Assembly (NCBI GenBank): GCA_028698975.1
Contig: JAQVVK010000092.1
Location: 1 to 8,517, forward strand
Direction of reading: 5' to 3'
Length of the DNA stretch: 8,517 nucleotides
From: Victivallaceae bacterium
GTDB lineage: Bacteria > Verrucomicrobiota > Lentisphaeria > Victivallales > Victivallaceae
Shown here: positions 1 to 6,672 of the stretch, piece after piece
Layout of the letters: each line of letters begins with the position of its first letter
Position numbering within the stretch: the stretch's first letter is position 1
Notes under the pieces: generated by a model
Databases searched by the model: none
Told to the model about the DNA's origin: nothing
What the model saw: only the letters and a program-made list of their open reading frames with translations
Program-made: the position numbers and the translations under genes

Positions 1-1152
1 GCCGAGGGCAAATACGAGCCTTTGGCGCAGCGCAATATCGATACCGGCATGGGTCTGGAGCGGGTCACTGCCATACTGCAGGGCAAAAAAAGCTGCTATG
101 AGACCGAAATATTCGCGCCGCTTTTCGCCAAACTTGACGAAATACGCGGGATCTCTCCGGTACCCGGCGGCCAGCGCGGCAGTTCGGAGCGTATCATTGC
201 CGACCATCTGCGCGCCGCGTCGTTCATCATTGCCGACGGTATTACTCCGGGCAAAGTGGATCAGCCTTATGTGCTGCGCCGCCTGATCCGCCGCGCCATC
301 CGCGAGGGGCGCAAACTCGGGGTTGCCGGCGAATTCACTTCGCGTATCGCCGAAGCCGTGATCGAGCAGATGGGCGGGGTTTACCCGGAGCTGCGCGAAA
401 ACGCCGCGGTCATCCGCGAGGAGTTGTCGCGTGAAGAAAGACAGTTTGAAGTAACGCTGGAAAACGGAACCCGCGAATTTCAGAAATTGATCGACCGGGT
501 GCCTCCGCATATCCAGAAGAAGGTGATTTCCGGCAAGAATGCGTTCAACCTCTACGAAACCTATGGTTTCCCGATCGAGCTGACCACCGAAATGGCCCGC
601 GAAAAGGGCTTTGAAGTCGATCGCGCCGGCTACGAAGAAGCCTATGCCAAGCATCAGGAGCAGTCGCGGGCCGGAGCCGAGCAGAAGTTCAAGGGCGGAC
701 TGGCCGACCACTCGGTGGCGACGGCGCGGCTTCATACGGCGACCCACCTCTTGCAGGCGGCGTTGCGCAAGGTGCTGGGCGATCATGTCGAGCAGCGCGG
801 TTCGAATATCACCGCCGAACGGTTGCGTTTCGATTTTTCGCACCCCGACAAGATGACGCCCGAGCAGCTTAAAGAGGTCGAGGCACTGGTCAACGACGCC
901 ATCGCCCGCAAGCTGCCGATCACCTGCGAGGAGATGGATCTGGAAAGTGCGCGGCACACGGGCGCAATGGGATTGTTTGAAAACAAATACGCCGACCGGG
1001 TCAAGGTTTATACCATGGGCGACGTGAGCAAGGAGATCTGCGGCGGCCCGCATGCCGGCAACACCGGCGAGCTGGAAGGCTTCAAGATACTCAAGGAAGA
1101 AAGTTCAAGTCGCGGCGTGCGCCGCATCAAGGCGGTCATTGCCGCCAAATGA
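1..1152 (+). CDS. alaS: Alanyl-tRNA synthetase, C-terminal part, compact form lacking C-Ala (5' end outside window)
   Basis: This enzyme charges tRNA-Ala with alanine in the cytoplasm. The frame is open from base 1, so the gene starts upstream; 383 residues are visible. The first visible residues carry the end of the class II catalytic core (DTGMGLERV, about residues 15-23). The helical tRNA-recognition region follows (HLRAASFIIADG, YVLRRLIRRAIREGRKLG). An editing-type domain comes next, with the four zinc ligands of the family: HTATH at about 245-249 and CGGPH at 347-351. The protein ends at GVRRIKAVI plus a few residues, so the usual C-terminal DHHA1/C-Ala domain is absent. The helical domain runs almost directly into HTATH, so the beta-barrel stretch that normally carries a TPFYAESGGQ-like motif is also missing. 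CGGPH replaces the commoner CGGTH. The family call is firm. That the enzyme is an active sole AlaRS rather than a paralogue is inferred. Confidence 0.95.
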   Translation, partial: AEGKYEPLAQRNIDTGMGLERVTAILQGKKSCYETEIFAPLFAKLDEIRGISPVPGGQRGSSERIIADHLRAASFIIADGITPGKVDQPYVLRRLIRRAIREGRKLGVAGEFTSRIAEAVIEQMGGVYPELRENAAVIREELSREERQFEVTLENGTREFQKLIDRVPPHIQKKVISGKNAFNLYETYGFPIELTTEMAREKGFEVDRAGYEEAYAKHQEQSRAGAEQKFKGGLADHSVATARLHTATHLLQAALRKVLGDHVEQRGSNITAERLRFDFSHPDKMTPEQLKEVEALVNDAIARKLPITCEEMDLESARHTGAMGLFENKYADRVKVYTMGDVSKEICGGPHAGNTGELEGFKILKEESSSRGVRRIKAVIAAK

Positions 1153-1165
1153 TGGAGCATAGGAA

Positions 1166-1699
1166 ATGCAGGAATCTGATCTGGTCATAGTTCACCGTGC
1201 CGGCGTGTATGCCGTACGGGTTAGCGGGCGTGCCAACTTTGAATACGCTGTGCCGATCCGCGAATTGATTAATACGCTGGGCGACCGGGTCGAAGATTTC
1301 CGGTTTGACATGTCCGGGTGTCTGGCGATGGACAGCACTTTTATGGGGGTGCTCTCGATGATCGGCCTCAAGGCGCGCCGCGCCGGAACCCGGGTCGAAC
1401 TGGTCAACGCCAGCGATTTTGTGAAAAAACTGCTGCGCGACCTTGGCGTAAACAAACTCTTTGCGTTTACCGATGCGGAAAACACTCCATCGCTTGACGG
1501 CGAAGTGGTCGAAAGCTCCGGCGCGCCGCATGACATGCTTGCCGCCGCCGAGACGGTGAGCGAAGCGCACGAAAAACTGGTCGAGGCCGACCAGTCCAAC
1601 GCGGCTCGTTTCGGGGCGGTGATAGAGTTTGCCCACCGCGATGTGGAGCGGCTGAGGCGCGAAAAAGAGCAGGATGAAGACGCCGGGGGAAGTAAATAA
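1166..1699 (+). CDS. STAS-domain protein, anti-sigma-factor-antagonist type
   Basis: The 177-residue protein has an N-terminal STAS fold at about residues 5-105. The alternating strands and helices match SpoIIAA/RsbV-like proteins: VYAVRVSGRANF, then FRFDMSGCLAMDSTFMGVL, then GTRVELVNAS and LLRDLGVNKLF. DST at 56-58 sits where these proteins carry the serine phosphorylated by an anti-sigma-factor kinase, so Ser57 (or Thr58) is the likely switch residue. Residues 106-177 form an extra helical, charged tail (EAHEKLVEADQ, RLRREKEQDEDAGG) not found in minimal SpoIIAA proteins. A GGAG ribosome binding site lies at 1154-1157, eight bases before the ATG. The gene follows alaS by 13 bases and is probably cotranscribed with it. 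No partner kinase or sigma factor is visible, so the pathway it controls is unknown. A STAS role outside sigma-factor control is possible. Confidence 0.8.
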   Translation: MQESDLVIVHRAGVYAVRVSGRANFEYAVPIRELINTLGDRVEDFRFDMSGCLAMDSTFMGVLSMIGLKARRAGTRVELVNASDFVKKLLRDLGVNKLFAFTDAENTPSLDGEVVESSGAPHDMLAAAETVSEAHEKLVEADQSNAARFGAVIEFAHRDVERLRREKEQDEDAGGSK

Positions 1700-1708
1700 G
1701 TTTTCGGT

Positions 1709-1726
1709 TAAAAATATTTTTATAAT
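1709..1726 (+). promoter_or_regulatory. Possible promoter -10 region for the hybrid kinase gene
   Basis: A consensus TATAAT lies at 1721-1726 in an AT-rich gap. It is preceded by a 14-base perfect palindrome (TAAAAATATTTTTA, 1709-1722) that could act as an UP-like or bent element. No good -35 hexamer is found at the right distance, since 1698-1703 reads AAGTTT. The predicted start of transcription would be near 1733, inside the palindrome at 1731-1752. The -10 match is clear, but AT-rich sequence produces such matches by chance. Confidence 0.4.
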
Positions 1727-1730
1727 GTAT

Positions 1731-1752
1731 ATTATCTTCCGAGGAAGATAAT
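1731..1752. promoter_or_regulatory. Perfect palindrome over the ribosome binding site of the hybrid kinase gene (operator or hairpin)
   Basis: The arms ATTATCTTCC (1731-1740) and GGAAGATAAT (1743-1752) are exact reverse complements separated by GA. The site lies just after the TATAAT box, covers the likely transcription start, contains the GAGGA ribosome binding sequence (1741-1745) and ends one base before the ATG at 1754. As DNA it is a good shape for a dimeric repressor operator. As RNA it could fold into a nine-pair stem with a CGAG loop that buries the ribosome binding site. The symmetry is seen directly; the function is inferred. Confidence 0.65.
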
Positions 1753-1753
1753 T

Positions 1754-4378
1754 ATGAAAAAACAACTTGGTCGTTTCGCGGCGTTGTTGCTTGTGGTCAT
1801 CTGCATGGTTGACTGCAAGTCGTTGTGTGCGGATGTCACCTATGACGCATCCGATTCCGCCAGTATTCTTTTGGTGAGTTCTTACAGCGGCTCCTATAAG
1901 TGGACCAACGATCAGAATACCGGCTTCCGGCGTTTTTTCAACGAACATGCCCGCAAGGTGTCGATCGATACCGTGGAGCTTAATACCGAGGAAAAGCCGG
2001 GTTTTGCGCCAAGTGCTTCCGACATCGCGCTGCTCAAAGAACAGATCAAACGGCAACATTATAATGTTATTGTCGCCGCCGACAATCAGGCGGCCGACCT
2101 TTTTATTGACCGGGTGGTAGATGTGCCGGATCATGTGCCGGTCGTCTTTCTCGGCTATACCGAATTTCCAAAGAACGATCCCCGGCTCCGGCGACCCGGT
2201 ATTACCGGGCTGCTGGAGGAGGACAATTACTGTAATCTGATAAAATTCGGCCGCCGGCTTTTCCCGAATACCCGGCATGTGATGCTTGTGACCGACGGCA
2301 GTACTTCCGGCGTAAAGACGGCGGCCAAGGTGGAGAGCGAAGTTGCGGCCGACCCCGCGCTGGCCGACATTGAGTTCATTTCGATCAACGGTGCGAACTA
2401 TTCGACGGCGGAGATGCTGGAGAAACTTAATTCGCTGCCGCCCGACTCGTTTCTTATATTTCAAAAGTGGCTGTCCACCCGGCCCGAACTGCGTGAATAC
2501 CGTACGGTTACAGTCCAGAAAATATACGACGCCTGCAAAGTGCCGGTTTTCGGCAATCTGGCCACCACGATCAACGATACGGTCATCGGCGGAGTCACCA
2601 CCCTGGCCGAGCCGCATGGCTATGAGGCGGCCGCGGTTGTGGATAAAATACTCTCCGGCACTCCGGCGGAGTCGATTCCGGCGCGTTCCGGCAGCATGCA
2701 GACGGTTTTCAACTACAAGCTGCTCAATAAATATAACATTCCCATGTCGAAGCTTCCCCCGGATGCGTTGATCATAAACCGGCCGGCCGATTTTCTGACG
2801 TGCTATCGGGGGGAAATCTTTATCGCCGGTATTTGTGTATGTGTGCTTTTGATCGCCGTTGCGGTGATTGGCGTATTGTTGCTGCATAACAAGCGCAACG
2901 TCAGCCGCTTGCTTGACGCGCTGCCGATTCGCATAGTCGCATTTACCCGAAACGGGAAGATTGTTTTCATTCATGCCGCCGACTGGCTTAAACGGCATCC
3001 GGAAATTGGGAATCCCCAAAACGTTGACCAACTGCCGAATACGATGTTTTTGCCATTGCAGGAGGCCCGCGAGAAGTTGGCGGCCAACGGCGGGCCGGTT
3101 TCTTTTGAGTATTCCTGTGACAACGAGCGTCGCCGCTGCGAATTGGTGAAATTCGACAACCGTCTGTTTGGCGCAACCGGTACGTTTCTGATGATCTCGA
3201 CCAATATAGATCAATTGTTTGAGGCTCGCAAGTCGCTTCTGGCCGCGTTGAGCCGCGCCGAGTCGGCCAACCGGGCCAAATCGGCTTTTCTCGCCACGGT
3301 AAGCCATGAGTTGCGAACTCCGCTCAACGCGGTTATCGGGTACTCCGAGTTGCTGCAGGACGAATCGCTCAAAAGTGCGGATCGGCTCGATTATGTGCGT
3401 TCGATCAATCTGGCCGGTAATTCCTTATTGAACCTGATAAACGATGTGCTCGACCTTTCCAAGATCGAAGCCGATTGTCTTAAGATCGTGCCGAGTGATA
3501 CCAACCTGAAGTTGCTGGCCGACGAGATGCTGGCGGTTTTTAAGCGCAAAGCGGAGGCGCGGGACGTCGATTTCAAGACCGACTTTGCGGAGTATCTGCC
3601 GATCCTGCGGCTGGACGCGCTGCGGCTGCGCCAGATATTGCTCAACCTAATCGGCAATGCGCTTAAGTACACCGAGCACGGCACGGTGACGCTGCGAGCC
3701 AAATACAATGGCTCTGCCGGCGCGCCGGGGCGGCTGGAGTTGACGGTCAGCGATACCGGCGTAGGAATTGCGCCGGAGCGTCAGACGGCGATATTTGAGC
3801 CGTTTGAGCAAGCGGATGATGCTCGAGACCGTCACACCGGCACCGGGCTTGGGTTGGCTATTGTAAGTCGGCTGGTGGTCAAGATGGGTGGCGTCATCCG
3901 GCTTGACAGTGCGCCGGGGCGCGGCAGTAATTTTATAATCACGCTGGAAAATGTGGTGGCGTCGGAGAGCCGCACCGAGGTGGAAAAGCCCCGGCCGCCT
4001 GCGGCGGTTCGACTTGATGGATTCCTCTTTATGGTGGTGGATGATTCTCCGGTGAACCTCAAGCTGTTGCAGGTCATGCTGGCAAAATTTGGCGGCCGGG
4101 TCATCACGGCGGAGTCGGCCGGCCAAGCCCTTGATATGCTGCGAACCCAGACGCCGGACTGTGTGCTTACCGACCTGTGGATGCCAGGCATGAGCGGCGC
4201 GGAGCTGGCGGCCGCGATCCGCCGCGAGTCGAAATTGTCCGACATGCGTCTGGTGGCGGTCACCGCCGACACCGAATTTCGCCTTACCCCGGAATTCGAC
4301 GGTTACCTGTTAAAACCGGTGACGTTGCACGAGCTTGCCGAGGTGATGACAAGTCTCAGGCTGGTCAGACACGGGTGA
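1754..4378 (+). CDS. Hybrid sensor histidine kinase with periplasmic ABC-substrate-binding-like sensor domain
   Basis: This 874-residue inner-membrane protein senses an extracytoplasmic signal and passes phosphate from His to Asp. A signal peptide or first membrane segment spans residues 1-26, with possible cleavage after LCA. Residues 35-340 resemble the ABC_sub_bind type of periplasmic domain (ILLVSSYSGSYKW, VIVAADNQAADLF, PVVFLGYTEF). A membrane span lies at about 354-377, followed by a PAS-like region (about 385-490) and a short coiled coil. The HisKA domain has SHELRTP with phospho-acceptor His518. The ATPase domain shows the N box around Asn635, DTGVGIA at 667-673, FEPFEQAD at 681-688 and GTGLGLAI at 696-703. 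The C-terminal receiver has acidic Asp763/Asp764, phospho-acceptor Asp807, Thr837 and Lys854. All catalytic residues are present. A GAGGA ribosome binding site at 1741-1745 supports the ATG. There is no Hpt domain and no adjacent response regulator, so its target is unknown, and the ligand cannot be deduced. Confidence 0.95.
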   Translation: MKKQLGRFAALLLVVICMVDCKSLCADVTYDASDSASILLVSSYSGSYKWTNDQNTGFRRFFNEHARKVSIDTVELNTEEKPGFAPSASDIALLKEQIKRQHYNVIVAADNQAADLFIDRVVDVPDHVPVVFLGYTEFPKNDPRLRRPGITGLLEEDNYCNLIKFGRRLFPNTRHVMLVTDGSTSGVKTAAKVESEVAADPALADIEFISINGANYSTAEMLEKLNSLPPDSFLIFQKWLSTRPELREYRTVTVQKIYDACKVPVFGNLATTINDTVIGGVTTLAEPHGYEAAAVVDKILSGTPAESIPARSGSMQTVFNYKLLNKYNIPMSKLPPDALIINRPADFLTCYRGEIFIAGICVCVLLIAVAVIGVLLLHNKRNVSRLLDALPIRIVAFTRNGKIVFIHAADWLKRHPEIGNPQNVDQLPNTMFLPLQEAREKLAANGGPVSFEYSCDNERRRCELVKFDNRLFGATGTFLMISTNIDQLFEARKSLLAALSRAESANRAKSAFLATVSHELRTPLNAVIGYSELLQDESLKSADRLDYVRSINLAGNSLLNLINDVLDLSKIEADCLKIVPSDTNLKLLADEMLAVFKRKAEARDVDFKTDFAEYLPILRLDALRLRQILLNLIGNALKYTEHGTVTLRAKYNGSAGAPGRLELTVSDTGVGIAPERQTAIFEPFEQADDARDRHTGTGLGLAIVSRLVVKMGGVIRLDSAPGRGSNFIITLENVVASESRTEVEKPRPPAAVRLDGFLFMVVDDSPVNLKLLQVMLAKFGGRVITAESAGQALDMLRTQTPDCVLTDLWMPGMSGAELAAAIRRESKLSDMRLVAVTADTEFRLTPEFDGYLLKPVTLHELAEVMTSLRLVRHG

Positions 4379-4404
4379 AATCCGTAAATTATTGCAACGC
4401 AAGT

Positions 4405-4433
4405 TTGACTTTTTCAAAAAAGATGACTATATT
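4405..4433 (+). promoter_or_regulatory. Strong sigma70-type promoter for the heptosyltransferase gene
   Basis: TTGACT (4405-4410) and TATATT (4428-4433) are separated by exactly 17 bases, each one base from consensus. The spacer contains a T5-C-A6 tract that may bend the DNA. Transcription would start near 4440. The site lies 27 bases after the kinase stop codon, so the heptosyltransferase has its own promoter. Confidence 0.75.
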
Positions 4434-4439
4434 CACTTC

Positions 4440-4478
4440 ATGAGAGCTTGTGTATCTAAAAAAATTAGTTCAAGGTAA
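4440..4478 (+). other. Possible leaderless 12-codon leader ORF
   Basis: An ATG falls at about the predicted transcription start of the 4405-4433 promoter and opens a frame encoding MRACVSKKISSR. It ends at TAA (4476-4478), which overlaps the upstream candidate ATG of the heptosyltransferase (TAATG). It has no ribosome binding site, so translation would have to be leaderless. This may be chance, and no peptide function is implied. Confidence 0.2.
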
Positions 4479-4483
4479 TGCAA

Positions 4484-5905
4484 ATGAGCAACTTTTCCAT
4501 CAACGGCAACGCCAATCCCGGCGTCGGAGACATTGTGGTTAATGCCAATGCGGGAGTTGCTCCCGCTCCGGCACCGGCTCCCGCGGCGGAGGAGCAACCC
4601 GCGGCACCCGCGGCACCCGCCCCCGCGCCCAAGCCGCAGCAGACCTCGATTTACGGCAAGATTTCGGAAATCCCGGTGCTTGATGCCGTCGAGGGGATAA
4701 AGTTTGACTTCAACAACGGTATACGGATTCTTTTCCCCAAAAACAACAAGATTTATCGCGTGGTGTTTTCGGACATTGACACCGGCATTATTCTTTACAG
4801 TGCCGACTCGGTGCCGGGCGCATACATCACCAGTGTAAAGAAGTTCTATATCCGTTTCCGGCTTGAGATCTACAACAAGGGCGAGGAGAAGCCGATCTTC
4901 ACCCACGACTACGACGCCAAGGGGCGCGAAGTGATGATCCAGCTCCCGGTCGGCACGATCGGAGACTCGATCGGCTGGTTCAGTTACGTCGAGCGTTTCC
5001 AGCAGAAACATCAGTGCAAGGTCATTTGCGTGATGATGCCGTGGATCTCGCTTCTGGTGCGCGACCAGTACCCGGATATTACGTTTATCGGCGCGGACGA
5101 AACCGAAAAATACCGTCCGTACGCCTGTTACTTCATGGGACTTTTCTTCAAGGGCGACGTCGATAATCAGCCGATCGATTTCCGTTATATCGGTCTGCAC
5201 CGCACTGCGGGGTATATTCTCGGGGTCGATCCGGCCGACATTCCGCCGCGCTTCAATCTCTCGGCTCCGCGCCGCATCAAGGAGAAATACGTCTGCATCG
5301 CCGCGCAAAGTTCCAGTCAGGCCAAGTACTGGAACAATCCATACGGCTGGCGCGGCGTCATTAAGTTCCTCAAAGACAACGGTTACCGGGTTATCTGTAT
5401 TGATAAGGAGTCGGTACACGGTTTCGGACTGGTCTGGAACCAGATCCCGTGGGGAGCCGAGGACTTCACCGGTGCGCGTTCGCTGCAGGAGAGGGTCGAT
5501 CTGGTCAAAGACGCCGATTTCTTCATCGGATTGTCCAGCGGGCTTTCGTGGCTGGCTTGGGGTTGCAGGGTGCCGGTGGTGATGATTTCCGGATTTACCC
5601 ACCCGACCAACGAATTCGCCACACCTTACCGGGTCATCAACTATCACACCTGCCATAGCTGCTGGAACGATATGCGGGTCGATTTCGACCACTACGATTT
5701 CCTGTGGTGTCCGCGTCAGAAAGGCACCGACCGGCAGTTTGAGTGTTCGCGTCTGATCTCGGTCGATCAGGTCATCCACACGATCAAAAAAGTGCCGACG
5801 TTCCAGCCGGGCGAGCCGATCGAGCACCCGATGGACGCCGAAGCCTTTGCCGCTCTCGGCAAGGCAATGGATGAAAAATCCGGCAAGGATAACAAGAAGA
5901 AATAA
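4484..5905 (+). CDS. Bacterial autotransporter O-heptosyltransferase (Aah/TibC, BAHT family)
   Basis: The family transfers heptose from ADP-heptose to serines of strand-loop-strand autotransporter adhesins in the cytoplasm before export. From the ATG at 4484 the protein has 473 residues. The N-terminal ~55 residues are a low-complexity Asn/Gly then Pro/Ala-rich extension. A beta-rich domain follows (GIKFDFNNGIRILFP, YRVVFSDIDTGIIL), then a GT-B core: LPVGTIGDSIGWFSYVERFQ, YVCIAAQSSSQAKYWNNP, FFIGLSSGLSWLAWG, MISGFTHPTNEF. Cysteines 390, 393, 409 and 421 (C-x2-C-x15-C-x11-C) match the iron-finger motif described for TibC. Asp161 of the GDS motif is the likely catalytic base by analogy. The start at 4484 is preferred because AAGG (4472-4475) lies eight bases away; the in-frame ATG at 4478 has only a two-base gap. 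The gene has its own promoter and terminator. No substrate adhesin is visible, so the acceptor is unknown. Confidence 0.93.
   Translation: MSNFSINGNANPGVGDIVVNANAGVAPAPAPAPAAEEQPAAPAAPAPAPKPQQTSIYGKISEIPVLDAVEGIKFDFNNGIRILFPKNNKIYRVVFSDIDTGIILYSADSVPGAYITSVKKFYIRFRLEIYNKGEEKPIFTHDYDAKGREVMIQLPVGTIGDSIGWFSYVERFQQKHQCKVICVMMPWISLLVRDQYPDITFIGADETEKYRPYACYFMGLFFKGDVDNQPIDFRYIGLHRTAGYILGVDPADIPPRFNLSAPRRIKEKYVCIAAQSSSQAKYWNNPYGWRGVIKFLKDNGYRVICIDKESVHGFGLVWNQIPWGAEDFTGARSLQERVDLVKDADFFIGLSSGLSWLAWGCRVPVVMISGFTHPTNEFATPYRVINYHTCHSCWNDMRVDFDHYDFLWCPRQKGTDRQFECSRLISVDQVIHTIKKVPTFQPGEPIEHPMDAEAFAALGKAMDEKSGKDNKKK
4565..4640 (+). repeat. Pro/Ala-coding low-complexity tract with a tandem 9-base repeat
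   Basis: The segment encodes alternating Ala-Pro runs in the N-terminal extension of the heptosyltransferase. It includes two exact tandem copies of CCCGCGGCA (4598-4606 and 4607-4615) and the start of a third. The unit is a multiple of three, so slippage would change linker length without shifting frame. It probably forms a flexible, extended linker. Confidence 0.7.
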
Positions 5906-5921
5906 CCGATTGTCTGCAAAC

Positions 5922-5962
5922 GCAACCCGGTGGCGTTTTTACACTGCCGGGTGCATTTTTTT
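5922..5962 (+). terminator. Intrinsic terminator after the heptosyltransferase gene
   Basis: The arms ACCCGG (5925-5930) and CCGGGT (5947-5952) are extended outward by a GC/GC pair around one bulged A. A 16-base loop lies between them, and a run of seven T follows at 5956-5962. The structure lies 16 bases after the stop codon. The T run is only 14 bases before the rsmE start, so read-through would feed rsmE. A long loop and short stem make it moderate rather than strong. Confidence 0.7.
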
Positions 5963-5976
5963 AGACTGAGGCGGCA

Positions 5977-6672
5977 ATGCATCGCTTTTTTGTGGAAAAT
6001 ATCGCACCTTCCGGCGGCGAACAGGAACTTCCCCGCGCCGAGGCCGAGCATTTGTTTCGTACTCTGCGGGCGCGTGAGGGCGACACGGTGGGGTTGCTTG
6101 ACGGGCGCGGCGGCCGCGCCGTCGCCCGGGTGGAATCAGGTCGCCGGCTGGTCGTTGAGAGTTGCGAGGTCGTTGCCATGCCATCAAGCGGGTTGCGGCT
6201 CTATTGCGCCGCACCGCGCCGTCTGAAATTTGATACTCTGCTTAAACAGTGCGCCGAACTTGGCGTCATTTCGATTACCCCGGTCAACTTTACCCGTTCG
6301 GTGGCCCAGCCGGTGAGCGGCGAGCGGCATATGGCTTTGTTGCGCGAAGGGTGCAAGCAGTCGGGCAACCCGTTCCTGCCGGAAATCACTCCGGCGGTCG
6401 ATTTTGAGGAGCTGCCGGCCTTGCTGGCCGCCAATCGGGTCGATGCATACTTTGGCTCGGTGGCTCCGGCGGTCTCCCGTGACGAGCCGGTTGGCGGCGA
6501 TCTGGGCTGGGTGGTGGGGCCGGAGGGCGGCTTCACTCCAGAGGAGGAGCGCACTCTGCTGGCCAGCGGTATCAAACCGCTGAATCTCGGCCCCTGGGTG
6601 CTGCGGCTTGAGACGGCGGCCGTGGCCGGTCTTGCGGTACTGCGCCGCCAGCTTATGCGAGGCGACGTATGA
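5977..6672 (+). CDS. rsmE: 16S rRNA (uracil-1498-N3)-methyltransferase RsmE
   Basis: RsmE methylates N3 of U1498 in helix 44 of 16S rRNA in the assembled 30S subunit, using S-adenosylmethionine. The 231-residue protein has the usual length. Residues 1-70 form the PUA-like RNA-binding domain (MHRFFVENI, AEHLFRTLRAREGD). Residues 73-228 form the SPOUT methyltransferase, with KFDTLLKQCAELGVISITP at about 84-102 and EGCKQSGNPFLPEI at about 124-137. The cofactor-binding knot carries GPEGGFTPEE at 181-190 and LGPWVLRLETAAVAGL at 204-219. In the last motif Trp207 stands where an Arg is usual (LGPRILR), a mild departure. A GAGG ribosome binding site at 5968-5971 supports the ATG at 5977. A terminator lies immediately upstream and no convincing promoter is seen. 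The stop codon overlaps the next start (ATGA), so the two genes are probably translationally coupled. Confidence 0.95.
   Translation: MHRFFVENIAPSGGEQELPRAEAEHLFRTLRAREGDTVGLLDGRGGRAVARVESGRRLVVESCEVVAMPSSGLRLYCAAPRRLKFDTLLKQCAELGVISITPVNFTRSVAQPVSGERHMALLREGCKQSGNPFLPEITPAVDFEELPALLAANRVDAYFGSVAPAVSRDEPVGGDLGWVVGPEGGFTPEEERTLLASGIKPLNLGPWVLRLETAAVAGLAVLRRQLMRGDV

Noticed and set aside
1136..3307. A 723-codon open frame on the minus strand opposite the STAS and hybrid kinase genes.
   Set aside because: No recognisable domain is seen. It runs opposite two genes with clear family motifs, so it reflects codon bias of the plus-strand genes.
4392..4402. Short inverted repeat TTGC-AAC-GCAA after the kinase gene, considered as a terminator or operator.
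   Set aside because: The four-base arms are too short, no T run follows, and a match this size is expected by chance.
4433..5827. A 464-codon open frame on the minus strand opposite the heptosyltransferase gene.
   Set aside because: The plus strand encodes a full set of family motifs and has a promoter and terminator. The minus-strand translation is charged low-information sequence with no known motif.
5931..5954. Possible sigma54 promoter (GG...GC) ahead of rsmE.
   Set aside because: The GG and GC elements are 12 rather than 10 bases apart and lie inside the terminator hairpin.
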